Assembly (NCBI GenBank): GCA_016935665.1 | Contig: JAFGQN010000181.1 | Span: 1 to 60,280, forward strand | Direction of reading: 5' to 3' | DNA from: Deltaproteobacteria bacterium | Lineage (GTDB): Bacteria > Myxococcota_A > Polyangia > JAAYKL01 | DNA: 60,280 nt | Part shown: positions 16,402-25,587 of the stretch, one piece after another | How the letters are laid out: the number at the start of each line of letters is the position of its first letter | Position numbering within the stretch: position 1 is the stretch's first letter | Notes under the pieces: model-generated | What the model was told of the DNA's origin: nothing | The model's database searches: none | Seen by the model: only the letters and a program-made list of their open reading frames with translations | Translations under genes and position numbers: made by a program

Positions 16402-17971
16402 GCTCAACGCCTTCTTTATCCTTGGACTCGTCTTTTTTGGCATCGTCAGCCGCTTTTTGTGCTTTTTCTTCAGCTTTCTTTGCCTCTTCTTCGGCTTTTG
16501 CTTCTTCTTTCTTTTGGGCTTCCTCAGCAGCAAGTTCTTTTTCTATCGCAGCCTCATCAACCTCTTCTGTCTTGGCCTGCTCGCCTTCAGCCTCTTTCTT
16601 GGCTAACTCCTCTGCCTGTTTTGCCAATTCAGCCATTTCTTTCTCGCGTTTTGCCTGCTCTTCCTGGAGCTTCTTCATTTCTTCCATAGCTTTTTCAGCT
16701 TCCTGAATTTGTACCACGGCTTTATTTGCGTTGTCGATTCGCTTTTGAGCTTTGTCGACCCATGATAGTTCTGGCCCCTTACCATCAGGATCTTTTTTGT
16801 GAAAATCAGTTGCGTGCTTAATGAACTTCTCAAAGACCGCCGCCGCTTTCTTGTATTCATCGACAGAACCCTGATTTTCGTAGTCCATCTCCAAAACACC
16901 CAAATTAAAAATATAATCCGTTCTGGATTTATCGATTTCAGATGCCTTTTTATATTCCGACCTTGCGAGTGCATAGTCGCCAAGTCCACGAGCCGCAACA
17001 CCCAGACCCATATGTGCATCATAACTCTTCGGCTGAAGCGCTACCGCTTTTTCGAATGCTCTTTTGGCATCTTCGTATCCACGGAAACTAAGGTTAATTG
17101 CGCCAAAACTCATGTACGCTTCAAAAAAGTTGGGATCTTTTTCAAACGCACGTTCGAAAGCCTTTAGTGCTTCAACCAATTCATTTTTTTGAAGAAGAAT
17201 CTGACCCAATACGAGATAGATAGGTGCGAACTCCGGATCTGTTTTCTTCGCTTGATCAACAACCAAAGTAGCTAAAGTCAAATAGGAGTCCTTTTTCAGA
17301 GATACCGCGATGGAGTAATACAAACGCGCCAACTGATACAGCGCGGGCATGTACTTAGCATCAATAGCAAGAGCTGTTCGCAAGCTCTTTTGCGCCTTCG
17401 CCCATGATTCTTTATCGCCTTCACTGGCGCGATTCCTTAAAATGGTGGCCGCGATAGTATAACAAGGCACTGCTTCCATGGTATTTCGCCCCAGCCCAAC
17501 ACATTCTTTCAGTTTTTGCTCAGACGCAGCTATATTACCAGCCTTAATGTCGAGATAAGCCAAATATGCAATTGATCTCTGTTTTGTTGGAACATGAGCC
17601 CCAAACTTGCTCACAGCTTTTTGAAAAGCCTCTCTCGCCTTATCTGTTTTACCGCACCGGTCGTAAACAACTCCGACGTTAAATGCAGCATCAGGCATAC
17701 CATGCTGGGACGCCACTTCTTCAAAATGCTCGGCCATGTCATCGCAGGTCTTGGCATCCCACCCAGCTTTATCCGCCTGTTTAAATTTGTCGGCCATTTT
17801 CTGAAAATCTTCTTTGGCCTGTTTGGACAAAACCGCTTTGCCCTCTGCATCAACTTTAGGCGTCGTACTTTTGCCGCCAGGACCGCTACCACCACATGCG
17901 ACGAGTGACAGAGAAGCTAAAACCATTATGGCCTTAAAGACGACTTTCATTGGTTTATTGTATGTTTTCAT
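16397..17971 (-). CDS. TPR lipoprotein with coiled-coil tail, GltE/AglT (NfsE) type
   Basis: A GAGGAGG site precedes ATG. The signal ends in lipobox LVAC (Cys26). Residues about 55-420 are tetratricopeptide repeats (for example YKKASEIDKSRTDYIFNLG, FERAFEKDPNFFEAYMSFG). From about 425 the chain becomes a long Lys/Glu/Ala-rich helix that should be a coiled coil or single alpha-helix, ending in VEL. In Myxococcus the corresponding gene aglT/gltE encodes a TPR lipoprotein between the large TPR protein and GltF/GltG. The protein is probably periplasmic, attached to a membrane, and a scaffold within the envelope machine. The order D-E-F-G is preserved here, which supports the assignment more than sequence alone. 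Confidence 0.8.
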   Translation of the reverse strand: MKTYNKPMKVVFKAIMVLASLSLVACGGSGPGGKSTTPKVDAEGKAVLSKQAKEDFQKMADKFKQADKAGWDAKTCDDMAEHFEEVASQHGMPDAAFNVGVVYDRCGKTDKAREAFQKAVSKFGAHVPTKQRSIAYLAYLDIKAGNIAASEQKLKECVGLGRNTMEAVPCYTIAATILRNRASEGDKESWAKAQKSLRTALAIDAKYMPALYQLARLYYSIAVSLKKDSYLTLATLVVDQAKKTDPEFAPIYLVLGQILLQKNELVEALKAFERAFEKDPNFFEAYMSFGAINLSFRGYEDAKRAFEKAVALQPKSYDAHMGLGVAARGLGDYALARSEYKKASEIDKSRTDYIFNLGVLEMDYENQGSVDEYKKAAAVFEKFIKHATDFHKKDPDGKGPELSWVDKAQKRIDNANKAVVQIQEAEKAMEEMKKLQEEQAKREKEMAELAKQAEELAKKEAEGEQAKTEEVDEAAIEKELAAEEAQKKEEAKAEEEAKKAEEKAQKAADDAKKDESKDKEGVEL

Positions 17972-17983
17972 TTGCAGCCTCCT

Positions 17984-20900
17984 CTATTCTTCCGCCCCGG
18001 ATTGACCTTCCGCAACAGCGTCAGCTGTTTGCGTCAGTTTTCTTTCTCGAATCTCAGCCTCAGTTTCCAGCTCAAGAACAGCGGCCGGTGCAGCGTAATA
18101 TTCAAATTCCGTCTTCGGAGTAACGCGAATTTCCTCAGAAATTGGGTATTTCAAAGGTTCCAACTGATTCAACTCTCTTTCGCATCTCAATGAGTTCTCA
18201 TTGAACCATCTAACCTTAGTGGAGATATTGAGACAATGCTCATACGCTTTTACTGCGCCAACACGATACGGTTCCGCCTTCTCGTCCATTGATCCGCGAT
18301 AAATGTCGATCAGCTCCTGGTCGCCTTCCATTGAAGGTGGCAATGGCGAATCGTAAATATCTTTCATAAAGGACAATTGCATATCAGCGGCACGTGCCGC
18401 AGCAGCCATTTCCCACTCTGGGACGTGAATTTTTGCAACATCCCCAAAGAGGATAGCTGCTTCGTTCAACGATTTCGTCTTTTCTTTGAACCAGGGACCA
18501 AGGTCGTGTTCTGCCCAATACTCAAATTGAATATTCAATTCTTCGCGTCGTTCCTCTTTTTTAACCATTTTAATCTGCTCCCGGATGGACTTGCCTTCTT
18601 CGTAATATCCCCATCGAGCAAGGCGCTTTCGCTGTTTCTTCCATTCATCCATTTCAGCAATCTGTTCGGCAGTGAATTGTTCTTTCTGCTTCTTGTCCCA
18701 CCAGGTTTGAACTTTCTTAGGCACACCTTTTTCCCCTTTGAATTCGGGGAATTTGACTTTTTCGAACTCGATGAATTTGCGTTCCGCGATATAGTATTTT
18801 GCTTTGGCAGCTGCGATAAGCATTTTAGCTTTACGCATGTTTTCAGTAACTTTTTCCTGATTCTTTTCGAAGGTGGAAAAAGCTTTATCGTACATATTCA
18901 CAGCTTTACCAAAATCAGGTCGCTTGTCGTTCCAGTAAGAATCACCCACCATCACCATGGCCTGAACTTGCTCATCATACAAAGCAGCTTTTTTATACTT
19001 TTTCAGATAATCATTGTACCATTTGCGTGTTTCTTCCCATTTTTCATCGTTAAAAAATACAAATCCTGCACTGAAAACGACACTTGCAGTCGCTTTAATA
19101 TCCTTACGCGCATATGATTTCTCATAATTCCGAACAGTATTCAAAGCCTCATCAATTTGGTTCAAACCGATATAGAACATGATGGCATTCCGCATCGCCC
19201 CTGGGGCCTCTTCTTCGCCTTCATATTTATTGGCAAATTTCACATAATACTCAGCGGCCTTTGAGAAGTTCTGAAGAGCGTGATAGTTTTGTCCAATGAA
19301 ATAAGCCGCTTTTTTGGAATGCTCACAATCGGGATACTTTTCGACCATATGCTTTCGAACATCAATCGCTTTCTGAACGAGACGTGCAGATTCAAGGTTA
19401 ATAGCAGTATTGAACAGAACCTCGCACATCCCACGATCGTCGTAAACTTCGTTGTAGTTTTTATAAATATCCAAATATATCTCGGCGGCTTCCATAAAAC
19501 GTTTTCGTTTAGTGAGCGATTCAGCCTGTTTACGCATTACTCCAACTTTCAAAGATTTAATCTGAGCAGCAAATTGTTCATCTTTCATCAGATTTGAACC
19601 AGGCGTTTTGCTGGTATCGATAAAAACATCAACGACCGCCGCAAGATCGTCATAACAAGAATCGATAGGCTCCTTAACCAGGGAACCTAAAGCATTCAGG
19701 GAGTCCAGGTAGAGATTTGCCGCGTATACGCCAATTTCTTCATCAGAATGATTGACGGCGATGTCCTTAAAAAGGACTGCCGCTTCCTGGAACATGTTGG
19801 CTTCATAATAAATACGCGCACGTCGATATTTAATATTTGCCAGGTCCGGAGCATCTTTGACTGTACAGATGTAACGCCCGTAAGACTTCAAAATGCCTTC
19901 TTCAAGAGGGCTTAATGCGATTGGCTCAAGAACCTGTCGATTTTCCTCTTTGCAAGTTTCAACACAGGCAGTCTTCTCTTCATTTTTCTTCTTTTTGCAT
20001 TGTTTGTTACATTTTTTTTCAGTGTCTTTGTCGTCAGCATTAATTTCGTGCTTTCTGTCTTTGTCGCTTTCAGCACGTTTCTGAACGTAAACTTTGTTAT
20101 AACAAAGAACGGCAGCATACGCCGCGTCGCCAGTGTACTGTCCGCTCGGATCCATTTCGACGACCTGATCGAACGCTGGACCGCATTTTTCCCAATCCTC
20201 CATGAACCAATACAGCTCAGCTTTATAATATGCAACTCTGTACCGTGTTGGCTTGGTTTTATCATCAAATCCTTCAACTTTCAGTTCATCGAGATTCGGA
20301 TAATTTTCCAGGATAGAGTTATAAAGATCAATACAGTGCTGCATCGTTTCGGGGCTCTTAGTTCCGGGCGATGACTCATTTCCTACGGATTCCAAGTGCC
20401 ATTGCGTTGCAATATCCCAAGCGATGGAAATGGACTCCTGATTACATTCGTCGATTTTTTTAGAATCGTGTTTTTCAGAACCAAATTTCTTGGAGAGTGA
20501 AATCTGTCGTGCGATCTCTTGAGTCTGTTTTTCTTTTGGAAGCGCGTTGATAGTCGCTCTGGTCACAGAAATTTGGTACTTGCAGAGATCGTCCCCATTA
20601 TTCTTGTTGTAATTTTCCACTTCCAATTTTTGTAATTGGTGAAAGACAATTATGGCATCCTGCCATTGGCCTTCATCGTAATACGAATAAGCTAGTTTAT
20701 CCAACATTTTTTGAGCAAGATCCCCACCAAGTTTCTGGAAGAGTGTCCACGCTTCTTTGGGATTTCCAATTTTCGAATATGGACTGACCAATTCCAATTT
20801 AGCTCTGCGTGCTACGGACTTAGCCTCTTTGCTATCCGGGTGACTATCCGAATACTGGATAACGCGGTTAAACTGATTGATAGCCTGTTTATGGTCCTGC

Positions 20901-21835
20901 ATATTTATCAGGCACCAAGCTTGATAATACATTGCGATGACGTAGTTCGGATTGTTTTTCTCGCCCCATTCAACTACCTGTTCATACGCTTTCATCGCTT
21001 GTTCCACGTTTTTTTCTTCGTGGAAATAATATTCGCCGTAAGCCATCCAGGCGTGAGGGATATATTTGGAATTGGGATAATTTCGAATCAATTGCTGATA
21101 AAATTCACGTGCTCGAGCCCTATAGGCAGATTTAGTAGCGGCGTCTTCCACTTCCACGGCCATCTGATCAATTTCGTAGGCAATAGCAAACAGAATTTGA
21201 TCATATGCGTCGTAATCCTGAAATTTGTCACGAATCTGAACATATGCCTTGATAGCAGCCTCACGAACGGCCGTTGATTTTTTATCGAGTGCGATTTGTT
21301 GTGCTCTCAGCTTTTTAGCAAGTTGTGCATTACCGTTATTTTTGGCTTCAAAAATTTTCTCATCAAGACTGCGCGCCATAAAGTTTATACTCGTATAAAG
21401 TTCCTTATAAGCATCCGCCAGTCGTTTGAGAATCTCAGGCTTGTCGGGGTCAGAGTCAGGCGTTCCCCTGGCGAGGCGCGTAATGAGTTGAATCTCTTGC
21501 TTGAGAATGTCGATTGCGCGGGCTTTGCGTTTAGAGGTGAAAGACGATTCAAGAATGTTTTTCACCATATCCCTATCAAGACTGGGACCAATCGGCGCCT
21601 TTTTCTTTTTTCTCTCTTTTATGGAACTCGTACCAATGTCAGCACGCGCGCCCTTTTTTCCAAGCTTAATCGACCCTTCACAACTTTTAATCTTATTCTC
21701 AACTGCCTGCGGAACACATTGCTTTTCCCCTGGCAGTGTAGCGGAGGAAGCCGCTTTGGCACCTGTACTTGCAATCAGGAGTGCACCAACTGTGACGCCA
21801 GCAGCGATTCGTGAAATAAAAAAATTGCTATTCAT
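17984..21835 (-). CDS. Large periplasmic TPR protein, GltD/AgmU (NfsD) type
   Basis: The 1283-residue product has a signal peptide ending near GAKA (residue 28), a basic segment (KERKKKKAPIG), then TPR-type repeats over nearly all of the chain. The motif ILKQEIQLITRLARGTPDSD followed by ILKRLADAYKELY resembles the start of the AgmU/GltD TPR region as I recall it. Near residues 608-632 is an unusual insertion with paired CX3C motifs (CNKQC and CVETC) separated by a Lys/Glu stretch, suggesting a disulfide-closed helical hairpin. The C-terminus is Glu-rich. Length is close to M. xanthus AgmU (about 1200 residues). The start has a GGGAGG site. It sits 6 bases after gene C and 12 bases before gene E, so they form one operon. 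Confidence 0.8.
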   Translation of the reverse strand: MNSNFFISRIAAGVTVGALLIASTGAKAASSATLPGEKQCVPQAVENKIKSCEGSIKLGKKGARADIGTSSIKERKKKKAPIGPSLDRDMVKNILESSFTSKRKARAIDILKQEIQLITRLARGTPDSDPDKPEILKRLADAYKELYTSINFMARSLDEKIFEAKNNGNAQLAKKLRAQQIALDKKSTAVREAAIKAYVQIRDKFQDYDAYDQILFAIAYEIDQMAVEVEDAATKSAYRARAREFYQQLIRNYPNSKYIPHAWMAYGEYYFHEEKNVEQAMKAYEQVVEWGEKNNPNYVIAMYYQAWCLINMQDHKQAINQFNRVIQYSDSHPDSKEAKSVARRAKLELVSPYSKIGNPKEAWTLFQKLGGDLAQKMLDKLAYSYYDEGQWQDAIIVFHQLQKLEVENYNKNNGDDLCKYQISVTRATINALPKEKQTQEIARQISLSKKFGSEKHDSKKIDECNQESISIAWDIATQWHLESVGNESSPGTKSPETMQHCIDLYNSILENYPNLDELKVEGFDDKTKPTRYRVAYYKAELYWFMEDWEKCGPAFDQVVEMDPSGQYTGDAAYAAVLCYNKVYVQKRAESDKDRKHEINADDKDTEKKCNKQCKKKKNEEKTACVETCKEENRQVLEPIALSPLEEGILKSYGRYICTVKDAPDLANIKYRRARIYYEANMFQEAAVLFKDIAVNHSDEEIGVYAANLYLDSLNALGSLVKEPIDSCYDDLAAVVDVFIDTSKTPGSNLMKDEQFAAQIKSLKVGVMRKQAESLTKRKRFMEAAEIYLDIYKNYNEVYDDRGMCEVLFNTAINLESARLVQKAIDVRKHMVEKYPDCEHSKKAAYFIGQNYHALQNFSKAAEYYVKFANKYEGEEEAPGAMRNAIMFYIGLNQIDEALNTVRNYEKSYARKDIKATASVVFSAGFVFFNDEKWEETRKWYNDYLKKYKKAALYDEQVQAMVMVGDSYWNDKRPDFGKAVNMYDKAFSTFEKNQEKVTENMRKAKMLIAAAKAKYYIAERKFIEFEKVKFPEFKGEKGVPKKVQTWWDKKQKEQFTAEQIAEMDEWKKQRKRLARWGYYEEGKSIREQIKMVKKEERREELNIQFEYWAEHDLGPWFKEKTKSLNEAAILFGDVAKIHVPEWEMAAAARAADMQLSFMKDIYDSPLPPSMEGDQELIDIYRGSMDEKAEPYRVGAVKAYEHCLNISTKVRWFNENSLRCERELNQLEPLKYPISEEIRVTPKTEFEYYAAPAAVLELETEAEIRERKLTQTADAVAEGQSGAEE

Positions 21836-21841
21836 ATTGAT

Positions 21842-23545
21842 TTACCTCCCACAATGCCTTTCCACCGGCTGACGATAGTAACCCAATTCATCGCGCCAAT
21901 ATTCACCTGTGAAAGGCCAAATAACATGTTCTTCGTCACTTGAAATTTCAGCATTCTTGGCATGGATACGAGCAATCGCCTCACCAGCCGCTGCCTCCTG
22001 CTCCAATTCACCTCGCAATGCTTTTAAAATTTCAATCTCGACCCTTGTGGTCTGATTGAGGAAGTCCTGGATCTCTGTCAAGAGACGCTCATATCGAGAG
22101 CGCGCCAGATTGCCGGTGTTGTCGATCGCAACAGATTTCGCCGTTTCAATATCCTGCATAATGCGCTGCCCAGCCGTGGAATTAACAAACTGAGCGGGCA
22201 TTTTTTTAAGCCTGTCGGCTTCTTTTTCGAGCAGGCTAACATACTCAAGATTTCTTAATAGAGTGCGGTCATCAAGGGCGCCTTTAACAACATATACGAC
22301 TTCGCGCGGTAGGCCGAGAATTGATTTCTGCTCAACGTCGTCCAATGCTCCATCATCGATTTCTTTCCTTAATTTTCTCAAAAACTGGAAGAATTGAGGG
22401 TTATCCTGAAACTTGGAAAGGTTCTTCTGCAACTGACCTTTGACTGGTTCAAAATCGCTTCTGAATTGATCTACAACCATTTTGGCGTCATCATAAAGAC
22501 ATTGATCGAAAAAAATAACGGCCTTCAAAATAACCGCTTCGGGATAGAACGATTCTTTAAAGTAGGGAGACTGCAAAGTATGAATATTCCCCAACGCACG
22601 ACTGTAATTGTCAACCTGGAAATATGCCCAGGACTCTTCAAACTGTGCATCCAAATAGTATTCTGAAGACTGCGGAATTTTGTTCCAGGCTGCGATGGCC
22701 GAGTCCCAGTGTTTCGTGGAATAATAAATTCGCGCCAGCGACAACCACGCGAGATTGAGGAATCTCTCCTCATCATCGTCAAGGAACAATTTGCCATCAT
22801 ATCTTTCAACAATTTTCAGAAACGCTTTTGATGCCGGCATCGCCTTGCGTTGCCGAATATAAGTAATGCCCGTAAAAAATTCGGCATTTACCTTCAACTC
22901 AGAATCTGCGCTCAATCCCATGAAAAAACTTCTCGCTTTTCCAAATTCGCCCATTTGATACCAATACCTACCCATCAAATACATCAACTCGTTATAAAGG
23001 TCTTTCGTTTGGGGGCGTTTAAACTCCTGCAACGCTTGAACTGAATCGCCATATCGCCCGACCAATCCGATAATACCGGCCGGCTCAGGAAGCTCGCGGG
23101 AAAGTTGCGCCAGCCATTGCAATGTAGAATGAAAATAAATGTGACCTGTTGACATCAGAGCGATCTCTTCAAACACGCCAAGAGCTGCCTGATAAAATTT
23201 AAGATGGTAAAAACACTTTCCGAGAAAAAACTGCGCTTTTTGAACGTTCGCGGGTTCGTCCCCGGTTTCGCCCTGCACGATGCGCTGAAGTTGAACCGCA
23301 GCTTGCGCGTATCGCTCCTGTTGATAGAATCTTAAAGCATTGGCCAGTGCTTCACTGGGGGGACCGCTGGGTTTTGGAGGAGGCGCAGTTACCGCCGCGG
23401 AAGGCGATGCCGCTTTACTCCCTCCTCCTGCCGCCCCTGCACCATCATCGGTGAAATCCATATCGTCCTGCGCATTAACGATACTGGAGACGGAAAAAGT
23501 CACCATGAGCGCGATTATCCCACTTAAAAACCCGTTTTTTACCAT
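21842..23545 (-). CDS. Exported TPR protein, GltC/NfsC-like position
   Basis: The 567 residues begin with a signal peptide (cleavage after NAQ, residue 26) and at once the acidic motif DDMDFTDD, then an Ala/Gly/Pro linker (about 38-65) and TPR-like helices (about 68-420: LRFYQQERYAQAAVQLQRIV, KAQFFLGKCFYHLKFYQAALGVFEEI). The last third (about 430-545) is a long helical region. In the nfs and glt loci of Myxococcus a periplasmic TPR protein (NfsC/GltC) precedes the large TPR protein, and that is the arrangement here. CGAGG lies before the ATG. It is the first gene of the C-G part of the block after the 4-kb interruption. Confidence 0.75.
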   Translation of the reverse strand: MVKNGFLSGIIALMVTFSVSSIVNAQDDMDFTDDGAGAAGGGSKAASPSAAVTAPPPKPSGPPSEALANALRFYQQERYAQAAVQLQRIVQGETGDEPANVQKAQFFLGKCFYHLKFYQAALGVFEEIALMSTGHIYFHSTLQWLAQLSRELPEPAGIIGLVGRYGDSVQALQEFKRPQTKDLYNELMYLMGRYWYQMGEFGKARSFFMGLSADSELKVNAEFFTGITYIRQRKAMPASKAFLKIVERYDGKLFLDDDEERFLNLAWLSLARIYYSTKHWDSAIAAWNKIPQSSEYYLDAQFEESWAYFQVDNYSRALGNIHTLQSPYFKESFYPEAVILKAVIFFDQCLYDDAKMVVDQFRSDFEPVKGQLQKNLSKFQDNPQFFQFLRKLRKEIDDGALDDVEQKSILGLPREVVYVVKGALDDRTLLRNLEYVSLLEKEADRLKKMPAQFVNSTAGQRIMQDIETAKSVAIDNTGNLARSRYERLLTEIQDFLNQTTRVEIEILKALRGELEQEAAAGEAIARIHAKNAEISSDEEHVIWPFTGEYWRDELGYYRQPVERHCGR

Positions 23546-23911
23546 CTTTTACCTCGTTTCAATGAAAACGTAATTGCACCTGACAAAAAACAAATGAAAA
23601 AAAGTTGTTCCGTTCAAGTTAAAAAAGTTAAAAAAAACCAACAAAATCGCTAAGTTAGAGTAGGCATACGCGCGTATAGTATTTGTAAAACCGCCAAAAG
23701 TCAAGGATTTTGTAGACCCGTTTCAGTGACACTGCAACGTTCTCTCGACAATGAAATTGTCTATTGATTTAAAGTATTTAGGCGAGTATCACAATTTATA
23801 TTCTCTCTTGACTAAAAGAGCCATACAGTTTAAAAATCAATCCGTTAAATAATTACGTTCCTTAATAAGGAACAATACCTCAAAAGCAACCATAGGAAAG
23901 AGGACATCTGC
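23546..23911. promoter_or_regulatory. Divergent AT-rich intergenic region
   Basis: These 366 bases lie between gene C (minus) and a lipoprotein gene (plus). The part next to gene C is very AT-rich with A-tracts. It should hold the promoter of the C-G operon and of the divergent lipoprotein. I could not pick convincing -35/-10 pairs. The second copy of the short dispersed repeat is at 23811-23834. Confidence 0.45.
23811..23834. repeat. Short dispersed repeat, copy 2
   Basis: ACTAAAAGAGCCATACAGTT plus TAAA matches the sequence at 16378-16401 with about four differences. Here the preceding CTCTTG makes a small hairpin with AAGAG. Confidence 0.3.
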
Positions 23912-24571
23912 ATGGGTAAGTCTATAACTTTCATTATTGTAACAGTGGCTTTTTTGGCAACCGGATGCCCGGAAAAAATGGTGGGTGCACCTTGTGTTTC
24001 CGAAACGGACAATAAAAAATTCAGCACGGAACTTCTCTCAGAAAGCGATGTTGCAACCGCTATGACCTGGTCAATCGAGACGGGGTCTGTTCAATGCGCG
24101 ACAAATCTTTGTCTCACCCAAACCAAGGTGAATAAGGATGCAGAAGCAAAAATTAAAGAATGTCAGGACGATCCGAGTGAGCAAACCTGCGGTGCTGATA
24201 TCTCTAATGGGGATGTCAAGGGAGAACCTGTTATCCTGAAATTCAGTTTTTGCTCTTGCAGATGTAAAGATGGTGATGACAATAGCTATGCTGATAATCC
24301 CGATAAATTCGGAGATCTTTGCGAATGCCCACCGTCCGCAAAATGTGTTAAAGTTTTGGATAAAATCGGTGGTACTGGGGACAGCAAAGATGACAACGAG
24401 AGTGGTGGCAGTGCCATTTCTGAAAAACTGTTCGGATCCTATTGTGTTCCCGCCTGTATAGACACACCATGCTATAACCAAAATTCATCCGATGAGAAAG
24501 GTGAAGTATGCACACCTTCTACGAATAGTGAAGAGCCATGGCTATGGTCCTGTGAAAAACTGACCCGATAA
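23912..24571 (+). CDS. Cys-rich lipoprotein of unknown function
   Basis: The signal ends in lipobox LATGC (Cys19), and an AGAGGA site precedes ATG. The mature part (about 200 residues) holds 16 further Cys residues, many closely spaced (SFCSCRCKDG, LCECPPSAKC, CVPACIDTPC), and several acidic, Asp/Ser/Gly-rich spacers. The even number and spacing suggest a disulfide-knit exported domain, as in many Myxococcota lipoproteins. I recognise no family. It lies in the 4-kb stretch that separates barrels A/B from TPR proteins C-G, on the opposite strand, so it need not belong to that machine. Confidence 0.75.
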   Translation: MGKSITFIIVTVAFLATGCPEKMVGAPCVSETDNKKFSTELLSESDVATAMTWSIETGSVQCATNLCLTQTKVNKDAEAKIKECQDDPSEQTCGADISNGDVKGEPVILKFSFCSCRCKDGDDNSYADNPDKFGDLCECPPSAKCVKVLDKIGGTGDSKDDNESGGSAISEKLFGSYCVPACIDTPCYNQNSSDEKGEVCTPSTNSEEPWLWSCEKLTR

Positions 24572-24724
24572 AAAAGTAACTTTCACATTTGTCCCTAATA
24601 TTTCCTTTATCGGCATATCGCAAAAATCACATCAGATTGTCATATCACCCCATTTGCCAGCTGCAGTATATTTTTTATTGGGGGTATAATTTCATGGTTC
24701 AGTGTCCTGTGTACTGGTGGTGAA

Positions 24725-25081
24725 ATGAATGATACAAAAATAAAAATTGGTAATCGTGGCGAGCAATTTGTTTCTGACTGGCTAATCAAAAAAGGTTACA
24801 AAGTTTTGGAGCGAAACATTAGGGATAAGATAGGCGAAATTGACATTATCGCATTGCATCCCAACAAACAGACCATTTCCTTTATAGAGGTTAGAACCAG
24901 GGCAAACACTCAATTTGGTCATCCACTAGAGACAATCTCTCCTCACAAGCAACGTAAAATAAGAAATGCGGCCAATTTATATCTCTGTAAAAATGGAATA
25001 ACCAACATCGCGATGCAATTTGATGTTGCTTCCATCGTTTGGAGCACTAATGAATTTTTATATATAGAAAATGCATTTTAG
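24725..25081 (+). CDS. yraN: YraN/UPF0102 family nuclease-fold protein
   Basis: The 118-residue protein shows the YraN pattern: GNRGEQFVSDWLIKKGYKVL at the N-terminus, then GEIDIIAL and FIEVRTRAN, the Asp/Glu-x-Lys-like residues of a PD-(D/E)XK nuclease-type fold (the usual Lys of VKTR is Arg here), then HPLETISPHKQRKI. Length is typical. Its exact role is not settled; members are found beside replication or ribosome genes. A transposase fragment on the opposite strand follows directly. Confidence 0.9.
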   Translation: MNDTKIKIGNRGEQFVSDWLIKKGYKVLERNIRDKIGEIDIIALHPNKQTISFIEVRTRANTQFGHPLETISPHKQRKIRNAANLYLCKNGITNIAMQFDVASIVWSTNEFLYIENAF

Positions 25082-25244
25082 CGCAGAAAAATTGGAACGA
25101 TACAAGATTCCGTTGATTGAATAACCGACAAGTTTTATCTATCCTTCCCGACTTTAAAATAAACAGCATACATGGATATAGCAACAGTATCGTCAAATTT
25201 TTTTCTCGTTTCAGTATCAAGACGACGTTAGATATCTTTGATTT

Positions 25245-25587
25245 TCACCTATTCTCCTCGTACAGCTTCTGCACCGACCAATGCGGAAACGCCCGGCATT
25301 TCCCGGCTATTACTACCATCTCCTTTTCCCCGATTCGCCTCGGCCAACCGTCGTCGACGCGCTTCCTCGGCAGCAGTTGGTCAAATCGCTTCTCCCAATA
25401 CACCTTCAGCCACGTCGCAATTGTCGAAACTGCCATCTTCTTTGGCCTGCTGCCCGCAAACACAGATTCCTTTTCGGCCATCTGTCTGCGATACTCATTG
25501 CGGTTGCGCCCCGTTTCCATCAATCAGCATCGGGCTGATGATTTTGTATCGCTGAAGCGATTTCTGTTTTGGGGTTTCGTCATTCAT
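25245..25587 (-). pseudogene. Frameshifted, truncated DDE transposase N-terminus
   Basis: An ATG at 25587 with a strong AGGAGG site starts MNDETPKQKSLQRYKIISPM and stops at 25495. Shifting frame, the reading continues to 25245 through NEYRRQMAEKE, VSTIATWLKVYWEKRFDQL and DDGWPRRIGEKE. This order (RYxxISP, a helix-turn-helix with STIxxWLKxY, then a Pro/Arg linker) is the N-terminus of Mu/IS481-like DDE transposases. The catalytic domain is missing; only 160 bases remain before yraN. It is a dead insertion-sequence remnant. Confidence 0.6.
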
